Positions 47,125 through 57,620 of a stretch of 64,000 nt of DNA are shown piece after piece. A program made the position numbers and the translations under genes. The stretch is from Nectonema munidae (taxonomy: Eukaryota; Nematomorpha; Nectonematoida; Nectonematidae). The notes beneath the pieces were generated by a model that was not told where the DNA came from, ran no database searches, and saw only the letters and a list, made by a program, of their open reading frames with translations. The stretch lies in NCBI GenBank assembly GCA_030549495.1, contig JAUIRK010000903.1, forward strand, positions 1,054,001 through 1,118,000, read 5' to 3'. Positions within the stretch are counted from its first letter, which is position 1; the number at the start of each line of letters is the position of its first letter.

Positions 47125-48165
47125 TAACAATGATATTTACGCGTACTAAGGATCTTTTTCAGAAATATCAATATTTTTTAGAGGTACCAATGATGTTAAC
47201 GGGGGTACGAATGATCTTTACCGGTTCGTTCAGATCTATATCATAGGGTAGCAATGATCTTTCAGGGCTTAACTCTCATGGGTACCAATGATCTTTAACT
47301 GGACGTAGAATCACAGTGGTACCAGTTATCTTTTTAAGGACATAGAATCATGGAGATACAAATGATCTTTTACAGGACCTAGAATCAAAGAGGTACCAAT
47401 GATATTTTACAGGACCTAGATTTACGGGGGTACCAATGATCTTTAACTGGACCTAGCATCACGCGGTACCAATGATCTTTAACTGGACCTAGAATCACGC
47501 GGTAACAGTGATCTTTAAGACGGGCGATATCAATGATTAGAATAAGTGATACCAATGATCTTTGTAGATGATTTAATGATTATTAGGGGTATCAATGATC
47601 TTTAACTGGACCTAGAATCACAGGGGTACCAATGATCTGTCACACGTCCTAGAATCACGCGGTACCAATGATCTGTCACACGTCCTAGAATCACGTGGTA
47701 CCAATGATCTGTCACACGTCCTAGAATCACAGTACCAATGATCTTTATCTGGACCTAGAATCACGGAGATACAAATGATCTTTTACAGGACCTAGAATCA
47801 AAGAGCTACCAATGATATTTTACAGGAGCTAGATTTACGGGGGCACCAATGATTTTTAACAGGACCTAAAATCACCATACCAATGATCTTTCACAGGACC
47901 TAGAATCACGCGCGTACCAATGATCTTTAATAGGACCTAGAATCACAATACCAATGATCTTTAACAAGACCTAGAATCATGGTGGGTACCAATGATCTTT
48001 CACAGGACCTAGAATCATGGGGGTACCAAGGATCTTTTACAGGACGTAGAATCACGGGGTACCAAGGATCTTTTTCAGGACCTAGAATCACAGTACCAAT
48101 GATCTTTAACTGGACCTAGAATTTTACCAATGATCTTTAAGTGGACCTAGATTTTTGGGACCTAG
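47125..48165 (+). repeat. Minisatellite, 36-38 bp unit, about 29 copies
   Basis: The unit is close to GGTACCAATGATCTTTAACT followed by GGACCTAGAATCACG, with variants such as CACAGGACC and CACACGTCC. The last unit runs directly into the Helitron terminal hairpin (GGACCTAGAATCCTACG), so the unit probably arose from the subterminal sequence of the Helitron 3' end. Confidence 0.93.
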
Positions 48166-48212
48166 AATCCTACGTCTCGAGCGAAGCGAGAGACAAACAC
48201 AGGATCGTCTAG

Positions 48213-48880
48213 TTATAGATAATAAGCTTAAATGGAAATCTATGTTCTTAGTAAGCTGAATTCAATAATTGGAAAATTAGATCTTGTAAAAATTTTCTTC
48301 CACTTGAAACAAAACTTCTTTTATATAAAACTTGGTTTGTGCCTCACTTAACATATAGCATCATAAACTGGGGACATACACTAAATCATGAAATTATCAT
48401 TACACAAAAAAAATTATAAGAATTATTTTTAATAGGCCTTACAGATCTCATACTAGTTTTTTGTTTTTTGACAACAACCTTCTTGATTGTAATGATCTTT
48501 ACTTATATCATATGCTAATTTTTTTTATATAAAACAATAAATGATACTTTTCCTGAAGTTTTTTCTCATTGGTTCTCCTTCAAATACGAAATTTCAACTT
48601 ACAGTCTTCGCAAAGTTCATCAGCTTACTCTTCCTTCCTCAAAGTCAAAACACCCTCTCAAATATCGTGCAGCAAAACTATGGAATCAATTTTCTGCAAA
48701 GCTTATTTTATCCCAATCTCTTTCAAACTTTAAGAATCAAGTAATTATAGAAGTTAAAAAATTATGTGTTTATTTAAATTTATTTTACTTTTAAAATCAT
48801 TCATATTTGTTATATTTTATGTGCTAATAACTTTTTTTGTATTGTAACATAAAATCAATATGCGTTATTTATTTATTTAT
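48213..48880 (+). mobile_element. Jockey/CR1-group LINE, 3' part of the split copy
   Basis: Continues from 44030 as VIDNKLKWKSM, then FLPLETKLLLYKTWFVPHLTY, NWGHTLNHEI and SLRKVHQLTLPSSKSK with KYRAAKLWNQF, the C-terminal blocks seen after RT in Jockey/CR1 elements. It carries stops and frame changes. The tail ends near 48880 in an ATTT repeat. Confidence 0.85.
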
Positions 48881-48960
48881 TATAGTTATTATTTATATAT
48901 AAATTTAGTTACTATATTTATGAAAATCTTGAAGTGGCTCTGACATTTGGATTCCAAAAA

Positions 48961-49078
48961 GAAAAGTCATTAAATAAGTAAGTTTTTAACCTTACATGTT
49001 AGTTAGAAAAAAGGAATATATTTTTTACATGAATTAAAAGTATTTTTTACATTTTAAATAATATTAAAAGAGAACGGT
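48961..49078 (-). repeat. 118-bp repeat, inverted partner of 41625-41743
   Basis: Reverse complement of the left arm with few differences. The SINE at 49080 inserted at its outer edge, duplicating AAAGAGAACGGTT. Confidence 0.75.
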
Positions 49079-49079
49079 T

Positions 49080-49256
49080 TGGTTTGGTTTGAGATATCAA
49101 AGCACTTTCAGCCGTAAGGCTATATGCTCGCATTATGCTTAAAATGGTTAATCACAGTTTTTGTGAATTTGTTTTTAGAGTTGGGAGGCTTAGGGATCGA
49201 ACCCCTGACCTTCAACTGTTAAGCTGAGAGGTACACCCTAACAACCATTGAGGCTC
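49080..49256 (-). mobile_element. Complete tRNA-derived SINE with 13-bp target duplication
   Basis: On the minus strand the head reads GAGCCTCAATGGTTGTTAGG (A-box-like) with the B box GGTTCGATCCC about 40 bases later, then a body with AACTCTAAAAACAAATTCAC and GCTTTGATATCTC, and a CAAACC tail. AAAGAGAACGGTT flanks both sides (49067-49079 and 49257-49269). It is 177 bp, intact in structure, and the best copy of a family with relatives at 5161-5293 and 43366-43443. Confidence 0.9.
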
Positions 49257-49269
49257 AAAGAGAACGGTT

Positions 49270-49525
49270 ACTAAAATTAAAAAAAACATAAATATTTGTA
49301 TTTACATTTATTTTCCATTCCTGAATGTTTGATATATGTTTCTCTATGAAATGTTTGTTTTTCAATTACTTTGCTATACTTTTAATTTTATTAATAAACT
49401 TCTTCTTCTTCTTTATAAATCTAAGAATTTAACGTTATTTAAAATGACCGCTAATTATGAAAAAGTAAAAGAATGCAACATTTATCGAAATACGAACTTT
49501 AAATTTTTGGAAAATTTTTATCTAT
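49270..49525. other. AT-rich spacer with a short TTC run
   Basis: AATAAACTTCTTCTTCTTC near 49391 is a four-unit version of the junction that precedes the 3-kb TTC array at 2182. No gene is seen. Confidence 0.4.
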
Positions 49526-50720
49526 AGACATTTGATTGATTGATTGACGCAGCTTGTAAGACGCAGAGGACTTGAAAGTTGGTAAGATGCAAGTTAAGAA
49601 GAATATAAGTATAAAAGAAAAATAAATAAATAAATGAAAATATAATAATAATAATAAACATAGTAATAAAAGGAAAGGGTAAATTAAAAAAAATGCAAAT
49701 TTCTAAAGTTACAGGATCCTACGTATCATCCTATTAGCTCAGGAGGAACGGAAAGAGTATTGTGTTTCTCAAGTTGTTGCAAGAAATTTATAGGGGAAGT
49801 AAAGTGAAAAAGGTATGAGTGAGGGGATGAGAGCAGCTTTTGAAACCAAATGTCAATAGACTTTCTTTTAAGAAATTGTTTAAAAGAAGAGAGTGGTATT
49901 TTAGAAAAAGAAGGCTCAAAATGAAGAGCAAGTTTGACACTAGAGTCAACAAATTCATTTCCAATAATGCCAGTATGTCCTGGACACCAAACCAATCTTA
50001 CAAAGAAGTGTTTAGACAAGAAAACATAATGAGATAAAGCTTGACTAATTATAGGACTTTTCGAAGATTTAAGTTGTAAACTTTCAGTTAGTTATTTAGA
50101 GTCTGAAAAACATAAGTCCATTTGTAAGAGAGAAAATATCTGAAGTTTTGCTCCAGGTAATTTAACGCATAAAGAAGTCCAAAACAGTTAGCAAGGAAAG
50201 ACAAAGAAAGATTGCCAATATTTTCAGCTAAAGAGAATAAGGGAAATTTTGCCCAGGATAAAACAAAGCAAAAAAGGAGGCGCTAAATGTGATAAAAGGG
50301 TCGTAAGAGCCATGTGAAAAAAAGAAAACAGCATTAGAAGAGGAGATAATATTGTTGTATAGAGAAGCAACAGTGCTTTTAAATTCACAAATAGTTGATT
50401 TTACATTAAGGGTAAAGTTTGGATCATAAAAAAGAGGGTATGGTAATGAAGGAATAATATTAAAAATTATGCCAGAAGGAAGTGTTTGTTAAAAAGGTTA
50501 GAGCAAAAGTCAAATCTCAAGAAATGAAAGCTTGGGAAAATGTTAAACCAAAATTTAGATAATCGAAATTCTTTCTTATATGGGAAAGCTTGAGGTAGAG
50601 AATAATTTTTTCCAAGAGAATATCAACCGGTATGGGATTTGAAAAGAGATAAAGAAGGTGCATAGGTGTAGTACACCTTGAAAATTTTAGAGCTTTCCTC
50701 AAAAAGGCAAGATATAAAGT
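49526..50720 (-). mobile_element. RNase H-bearing LINE fragment
   Basis: On the minus strand a C-terminal RT piece (RKALKFSRCTTPMHLLYLFS, LLEKIILYLKLSHIRK, 50700-50520) precedes an RNase H domain, whose end holds VRLVWCPGHTGIIGNEFVD (about 49990-49940). The tail has a CAAT repeat near 49530. RNase H after RT points to the I/Jockey-like groups that keep this domain (I, R1, Outcast and others). There are many stops; the copy is dead. Confidence 0.78.
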
Positions 50721-50994
50721 TTCAAGTTTTTCATATATTTCTTTTATTTAAAGACTACAGATAACAAAAAATGTTAATAAGTGAATTTGAACTTTTAACA
50801 ACTCATTGTAAATTTGGATAGTAATATAATTGTTGGTTTTTGGGTTTCAATTACGAACAATCAAATTAGGGTTGGCCTTATTTAGAGATATTAAGAAAAG
50901 AAACTGTATTGAAACTTTTTTCAACAACATGAATTATATCTTCTACCTAAGATTTCTATTTTCAATTTAACTAAAAATAAGGTATAAAAAGTTT

Positions 50995-51142
50995 GAGTGA
51001 GTGCATGAGAGCAGCTTTTGAAACCAAATGTCAATGGACTTTCTTTTAAGAAATTGTTTAAAAGAAGAGAGTGGTATTTTAAAAAAAGAAGGCTCAAAAT
51101 GAAGAGCAAGTTTGGCACTAGAGCCAACAAATTCATTTCCAT
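50995..51142 (-). repeat. Second fragment of the RNase H LINE
   Basis: About 148 bp nearly identical to 49818-49965 (shared GAGAGCAGCTTTTGAAACCA and AAGAAATTGTTTAAAAGAAG). It is a direct repeat about 1.18 kb away. Between lies AT-rich DNA with no gene. Confidence 0.85.
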
Positions 51143-51167
51143 TAAAAATAAAAAATATTTTAATTAA

Positions 51168-52819
51168 CCCTTAATTTGTATGCATATTTTAATAACATCA
51201 TTGATAAGCATGGGTCTAATGGACCCAAGACATTTTTGTACATATAAATTGTTTTCGATTAACCTTAGTCTTAGTATATGAAAAGAGATTATTTTAAACT
51301 GCACAACTATATAAAAGAGAAGTATACCTTAGGTTAAAAAAATTTACTATACCTAGGAATATGGGCGCATGAAGTGAATAGATTAAGAGTCAGGTAAGCT
51401 AGTTGTAAGGTTAATTGTGTGTAAAGTTTACATGAAATTTTTATTAGATTTTCTCACTTATTAAGAATGCAGTTTTCACAAATTATTTTCTTCTTTGAAT
51501 GTTCACAGCAAATATTTTTCAAACATTTAGAGCAAATTTGTTTGATTTTTCTATCTCTTGAAGCAGGACAAATGTGACATCGTTTTTTCTTGCTTGAAGA
51601 AGGAGTCAAAGTATCAACATCTTCTTCGTCTACTTTTTCAGAAATACAACTGTTTATGGCTCTTTTCACAGATTTTGGCATTTTTTGTACTTTTGCTCTT
51701 GATTCAAGCCTTAGATTTATCAATTTTTCAGACAAAACTCGGAGAAATCCTTTTCTTTTTATTTTTTTGCTTTCTTTCGAATATTCAAGGCTCCATATAA
51801 CATAGGCTGCTAAAGCTGCTATATCAACTATGTTAAAAAAGATTACATGTGGCCATCTCTTTGATTTTCTTTTACAAGTATAATTATGCAAAAGCTGATC
51901 CATTATATCTACTCCAGATTTCGTTTTGTTATAAAACAAAACAATTTCTGGTTTATTTTTCTCTGTTCCAATAACATTTCTATCGTTGTGAAAACTTGAA
52001 AGTAGTGTGACTTGCTTATTTCTTTTTGGAGTGTAGAAAATAATAGTTGCCGTTTTATGAAAAGCAAACAAAGAACTATTTACAGGACGATTTTTTTCAA
52101 AAAAAAATTGTGGTATAAATTTTTTGTTTTTTCGCACAGTACCAACACTTATTAGACCATTAGCTAAAAGTTGTTGACATAAATCGAAGCTAGTAAAAAA
52201 GTTATCAAAGCTGATATTTCTACCTGAGAAAAAAAAATGCTTTTGCCAATTCAATAACAACTGAATGAGACAAATTTACTTGAATTTTATCGTCAACTTT
52301 ACCCCTTTTAAAGGATAAAAGGTTTTAGAGTCATTTATCGAAAAAAAATTTAAGCCCATATTTGTCCGGTTTGGAAGGTAAATACTGCCTAAAACTGCAA
52401 CGTCCTCTAAATGGAAGCAACTGTTCGTCAATTGTTAAATATTCGCTTGGAGTATAATACTTTTGCAAATTTTTGTTAAGAATTTCAAAAATAGAGCGTG
52501 CAGGAGCAAATTTGTCCTTTTGTTTTCTTGAGACTTCTAGTTTCCGAACAATCAAAACGGAGAAACCTATTTAGTTGATAAAAACGACTCATGGAAAGTG
52601 TTGCTTTAAAGATAGGAGGGCCATATTCATTGCTCCAAAGAGTATCGCAATTGACAGAGTTGGATTTCAAATGGCCGGCTGAAATAAGCAATCCAATAAA
52701 AGCGTATAATTCTTCTTTACTTGTAAGAGCGTACTTGATCAAATTATTATTATTTTTGTTGAAGGTTTCTATTTTTTTGTTCGTGCAATCAATTATGATA
52801 TTCATAATTTCTTCATTAA
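51168..52819 (-). mobile_element. piggyBac element, 3' end kept, 5' end lost
   Basis: The left end CCCTTAATTTGTATGC is preceded by TTAA (51164-51167) and followed by a TGGGTC-TAATG-GACCCA hairpin near 51210. The interior is a minus-strand transposase. On the right the reading frame is cut at a TTAA (52816-52819) where a different piggyBac-like end, CCCTATTAGTGCTGGGC, begins. The remaining 5' end was not found. Confidence 0.78.
51454..52819 (-). pseudogene. piggyBac transposase, broken
   Basis: Blocks on the minus strand are LYAFIGLLISAGHLKS and MSRFYQLNRFLRFD (52750-52570), the first catalytic Asp in YLTIDEQLLPFRGR (about 52425), the second in GRNISFDNFFTSFDLC (about 52215), GTVRKNKKFIPQFF, the third in NKTKSGVDIMDQLL (about 51900), KRWPHVIFFNIVDIAALAAY, and a C-terminal Cys-rich domain (CHICPAS, ICSKCLKNICCEH, IICENC). 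Frame changes fall near 52520, 52340 and 52240; the last two are at long T runs. The three aspartates and the zinc domain are all present. Confidence 0.88.
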
Positions 52820-52914
52820 CCCTATTAGTGCTGGGCAAAATTTGTCCGCTCAAGTGCTGGGGGGGCGTAAAGTGCCCCCCCCCCCTATTTTTCTCAGATA
52901 TTAATAAGTTTTTA
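52820..52914 (+). mobile_element. piggyBac-like end with a G/C hairpin
   Basis: CCCTATTAGTGCTGGGC starts right after a TTAA inside the neighbouring transposase gene. GTGCTGG recurs 26 bases on, and an 8-bp all-G/C stem (GGGGGGGC, loop GTAAAGT, GCCCCCCC; 52859-52881) follows. It looks like one end of a piggyBac-type MITE. Its other end was not located. Confidence 0.55.
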
Positions 52915-53620
52915 TAAATATTTTTGATATTACATATATATTTCAACTATGCTGAATTCAGTAGTGATGTCCATTTTTTATCAAAATCAATCAAACCTGT
53001 CAAAAAATTGATTTATATTTGACAGCTCATCTCAAAAAGGATCTTTTTATTTAAATAATTATATAAAGTTTTTTACGCATGTATACCCATTTTCAAATAT
53101 GCTGAATTCAGTGGTGATATTCATTTTTTATGAAAATCAATCAAACCTGTCAAAAAATTGATCTAAATGTGACAGCTCATCTCAAAAAGGAACTTTTTAT
53201 CTAAATAAGTTTATAAAGTTTTTTACACATTTATACCTATTTTCAAATATGCTGAATTCAGTGGTGATATTCATTTTTTATGAAAATCAATCAAACCTGT
53301 CAAAAAATTGATCTAAAAGTGACAGCTCATCTCAAAAAAGAAACTTTTTATCTAAATAATTATATAATGTTTTTTACACATATACACCCATTTTCAAGCA
53401 TGCTGAATTCAGCGGTGATATTCATTTTTTTTTATAAAAATCAATTAAAGTTATCAAAGCATTGATTTATATATGACAGCTCATCTTAAAAAGAAACTTT
53501 TTATCTAAGTAATAATATAAAGTTTTTTACACATGTATACCCATTTTCAAATACCTTTTTTTTTTATAAATATTAGTCAAACCTGACAAAATAATTTAAA
53601 TATGACAGCCCATGTCAAAA
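52915..53620 (+). repeat. 150-bp satellite, about 4.7 copies
   Basis: GCTGAATTCAG recurs at 52951, 53101, 53251 and 53402, giving periods of 150, 150 and 151. Each unit also holds CAATCAAACCTGTC and GTGACAGCTCATCTC-like blocks. The outer units are the most diverged. It may be the interior of the piggyBac-type MITE starting at 52820. Confidence 0.93.
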
Positions 53621-54309
53621 TTAAAATTTTAATTTTGAAAATTTAATTTTAAAATTTTAATTTGTATTCATTCTATGATGATCCTTTCTTGGTAGCTCTT
53701 TTTTCATTAGAAATTTATATTCTTCAATGTGTGTTCGAAAATTTTTTTATAAGGATAAAATTACTTTTTTCCTCTCAGGCCTGAATATTTGTCAACCAAT
53801 CTCATTTCAAAGGTTTTTTTCTGATGAATCATTCGTGAAGTTGATTGTTCAATTACAAAAAGTTGTCAACGTTCTTCATCTAAAAAATTACTTCTTTGAC
53901 ACAAAAGGAAAAAGATGGACAAATTCAATTTAAATTAAAAATATCTTGATAGTGACTAAATTCTAACATATTGGCATCTGAGCAATTTTTGATAAATCTG
54001 ACCTATATAAAATCTTTTTTGAAGTATATAATTAAATCACTTCCTAGTTCATTAGAACATGGTAGATATTCCATTTAGTAAAGATACATTTTTTTTTAAT
54101 TATTTGTTTTGATCACATGTTCTCTTTTTAAATAGTTTTCAACTTGGTTCCTTCTCTCATACAAATTTTCAAAAGATTTTATAATACGTTTTATTTTTTT
54201 TAATAAATATTTCATACTCAAGATGATTGTAGAAAGTATTATAAGCCAAAATATACAAAAAAAAAGTATATTTTTACTATATACCTAATATGCAGCCATT
54301 TTTTGAAAT
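53621..54309. other. AT-rich spacer
   Basis: A 68-codon plus ORF at 53727-53933 (ISFQRFFSDESFVKLIVQL) faintly recalls a piggyBac N-terminal block, too weak to call. Nothing else recognised. Confidence 0.4.
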
Positions 54310-54728
54310 TTTTTTACAGAACTGATTTTTAGGCATACATTACTAATTCAATTGCCACTTCGAGATATTTTTTAACCGTATTATCCAAAATCCAGTACAG
54401 AAATAAAATAAGCATAGTCGATTTGGTATAAAACAGATATTTTATTTTTTTGAAAATATTTTTGAAGACAGTATCTAGAAGTAAACCGCAAATCTGATTC
54501 AAGCTTTCAGATATTTTAAAACCATAAATGCCAAACCTAAGTACAATAATGAAACCAGCATCTTCCATTTGGCATAAAAATAGATAATTTATTTAAATTT
54601 CAAAAATATTTCTGTAGACATTAGAAGTAAATCTAAATTTTGATTGACACTTTCAGACATTTAAAACCTCTAAATGCAAAAAATGATTTCAGAAATAAAA
54701 ATTATCATGGTCGAATTGGTATAAAAAC
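54310..54728 (+). repeat. 145-bp satellite, left flank of the Mutator element
   Basis: Diverged monomers carry AGAAGTAAACCGCAAAT, TTTAAAACCTCTAAATG and GATTTGGTATAAAA as in the array right of 62480. The Mutator-like element splits what was one array. Confidence 0.85.
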
Positions 54729-55732
54729 GGGTGTGCCTAAATTATGCCCAGCTCGGGAATTTTACTTTATATATTATCATTCAAATGAATATATTAAGTT
54801 TCTTTTCCCTTAACCCATTAATGACATCCTAACTTAAAAGTTATGTTTTTTTTACTATAAAATTTCTTAACACAAAAACGTTTTTTCATATATTTTTTAA
54901 TCTAAAGACCTTAATGACAGTTTTGTTAAATAAACCTGTTGATTTATTGGGGCACATATCTTCAAAATAGAAATAATGAGCTCCAGTATGAAAACCAGTT
55001 ACAAAATAATTACTATTTTACCAGTACCAAAACTATGGCACGATAAAGCAGACATTAAGCCTCGATGCAATCTTTATAACTAAATTAGAGTGTAATAAGG
55101 AGAACCTAAAACTCAGAATTAAAAAAAAAATATTTTTGGAGTTCTTTGAATCAACAAAATAAAATATAACTTTTAAGTTATATTGTCACAAAAGACTACA
55201 TAATCAAGGTCAATTATGTAATTTCCGAAAAAATCTCTGTGTTCACTTTTATCTGGCCAATCGACAATAAAACTCGTTACAACAAGATCCTAATATACCA
55301 TTTTTAAGTGCAGGCTTCATTACCGTATAAATTTACGCAGTAACTATGTGACCTTGATTGCACATAATCAATGTAAACAATAATGTAATGGAGTTTTTCT
55401 AGAAGAAAAGTTTATCGTTTGTTTATCATTTGTTCTTTGTACAGAATATTGTTTAAATTTTTATTTTGAAGTTCCAAATGCGACAGTAATATTGATGTGA
55501 TACAAAACGTAAAGTATCTTTCAAGGCCAAAATTACTGCACTGCCTTTTGATCCGTATTCGATTACGACTACCTCGATCTTTTTCAATTTTCTTTATTTC
55601 TTTTTACTTTTCTGAAACATTCACTGAATTTCTGAATCTAAATTTTCTTTTTAATTTCTTTTTTCGTAAGTATACCAATTTTTTGCTCGTCTATATGTAT
55701 GTGTGTGTATTTATGTAAAAGAGAATAGAATG

Positions 55733-55861
<129 letters not shown>

Positions 55862-55905
55862 GTCCGTGTGTAGTAAGGTTATAACGAGAGTTTTTATACT
55901 AATAA

Positions 55906-57620
55906 ATGTTTCAGAATATGAATGTGAATGAAGCCATATCATTTTTGACTGATAGTGAATTTTCTTCTGCTCAAATTTACATTTGTCCTCCAGAAAATTC
56001 ATACATAAGCGATGTTGACAGTGGTGATGAAGATTATGAACTTTCAATCGACAACCTTTCGGGAAAACAATTGAATGCTAGTGCAAGTTTGGTTTTAAAT
56101 AATATCGATGGTTCGAAGGAGTTATGCGGCGATGAAGATGATACTATGATAGATAAAAGAACTCCAGACTCAAGAAAATGGAAAAAAATTGACATAAAAA
56201 GTATATTGTGTAATAACGATTCCCGCATTCAAGCCTCTCTAGATGATATAAACTCATTTTCCCCAGTAAAATATTTTGAGCTTTTTTTTGATGATGAAAT
56301 TATGGAATTTATTCTACAACAGACAATCTTGTATGCTAAAAGGGATAAGGGGGATTTAAATTTTAGTATGGATAAATCTGAGTTGAAGCTTTTTTTAAGT
56401 GTTCTTATGATAAGTGGTTACAGCCCAGTTTGCAGAACTAGAATGTTTTGGGAGCAAAAAGACGATATACATAACATAGCGATAGCTAAAGCATTTAGTC
56501 GTAATCGCTTTGAGAAAATTCTTAGCTATATTCATTTAGCTGATAACCAGTGCCTAGAATGCGGTAATAAGTTGGCAAAAATAAAGCCTTTTTATGACAA
56601 AATAAACCTTCGTTTTTTACGTTATATGCCTGAATCGAAAAATATTAGTATTGATGAATCCATGATTGAATATTACGGCAAGCATCCTTCTAAACAATTT
56701 ATGAAAGGAAAGCCTATTAGATTCGGGTATAAGACGTGGACAATGTGCACTTCAGATGGCTACATTATTTCTATTTCACCATATGCGGGTAAATCTGAAG
56801 TATATAACAAAGAATTAGGAATAGGAGGTAGTGTGGTAATGAAATTCGCTAATCTTTTACCACAAAGTAATTACCACCTGATAATGGATAATTACTTCTG
56901 CTCCTTGCATTTGTTCGAACTTCTAAGAAAGAAGGGATTTCACGCCACAGGTGTAATAAGAAGTGATAGGTTACAGAAATGTCCAATTCTTAATAAAAAT
57001 GCTTACTTAAAAAAAAAGAGGTAATTTTGATTATCGCTATGACGCAAGTTCTAAAATAATTGTTATAACCTGGAGGGATAATAACGTAGTGAATCTTGCA
57101 TCCACCTGCCTAGGAGTAAAGCCAATAAAAAAAATTAAAAGATGGTGCTCTTCAACAAAAAAATTATATACATACAACAACCAAATGGTATAGCAGAATA
57201 TAACAAATTGATGGGTGGAGTGGACAGATCAAATCAAAATGTTACACAATACCAAATGAGCATACGTTTAAAGAAGTGGTGGTGGCCTTTCTTCCGATTT
57301 TTATTTCACGCATCGCTACAAAATTCTTGGTTTTTGTACAAAAAAGTTGTCTGTATAAAGATAAACCTCTGGATCAACTTGGGTTCATACGTGAAATTGT
57401 TAACACATATCTTCTGCAAAATTCTGCAAACAAAATTCAAATTCCTTTTTTTACAAATAAAGTTAGCAATGACATTAGACTTGATCAAAAAGACCATGAC
57501 TTTGGCAATCTTCCTACTCAAAAAATATGTGTGTTTTGTAAAAAAGGTACTAAAAAAAGATGCACCAAGTGTAACGTGGCTCTACATATGCATTGCTTCA
57601 CAGCTTTTCATTCAAAATAA
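55906..57620 (+). pseudogene. piggyBac transposase (PGBD-like), near full length with frame changes
   Basis: The start MFQNMNVNEAISFL leads an acidic region (about residues 10-90), then FELFFDDEIMEFILQQT, KLFLSVLMISGYS and FSRNRFEKILSYIHLAD. The first catalytic Asp is in ISIDESMIEYYG (about residue 245), with FGYKTWTMCTSDGY, the second Asp in YHLIMDNYFCSLHL (about 327), GFHATGVIRSDR, the third in NKLMGGVDRSNQN, KKWWWPFFRFLFHASLQNSW, and a C-terminal zinc domain (CVFCKKG, RCTKCNVALHMHCF). The frame is open for 372 codons, then shifts at an A9 run (about 57010), back at an A7 run (about 57157) and again at an A6 run (about 57339). All catalytic and zinc residues are present. Total length, about 571 codons, equals that of active relatives. 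Confidence 0.92.

Larger units (their letters stand above)
44031..48212 (+). mobile_element. Large non-autonomous Helitron, 4.18 kb, in a LINE
   Basis: The 5' end TCTAATATATTATAATTTC and the 3' end GGATCGTCTAG precisely bracket the interruption of a LINE reading frame, which closes in frame when the insert is taken out. About 12 bases before the end is a hairpin with stem GTCTC/GAGAC around GA-GCGAAGC-GA. The last 50 bases match the ends of the 497-bp and 648-bp Helitrons (ACCTAGAATCCTACG against ACCCAGAATCCTATG). The content is AT-rich filler (44.04-45.36 kb), two small Helitrons, AT-rich filler, then a 36-38 bp minisatellite. No Rep/helicase is encoded, so movement depended on another element. 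Confidence 0.85.

Noticed and set aside
53727-53933. piggyBac N-terminal domain on the plus strand
   Set aside because: Only a faint FFSDESFVKLIV resemblance with no following catalytic blocks.
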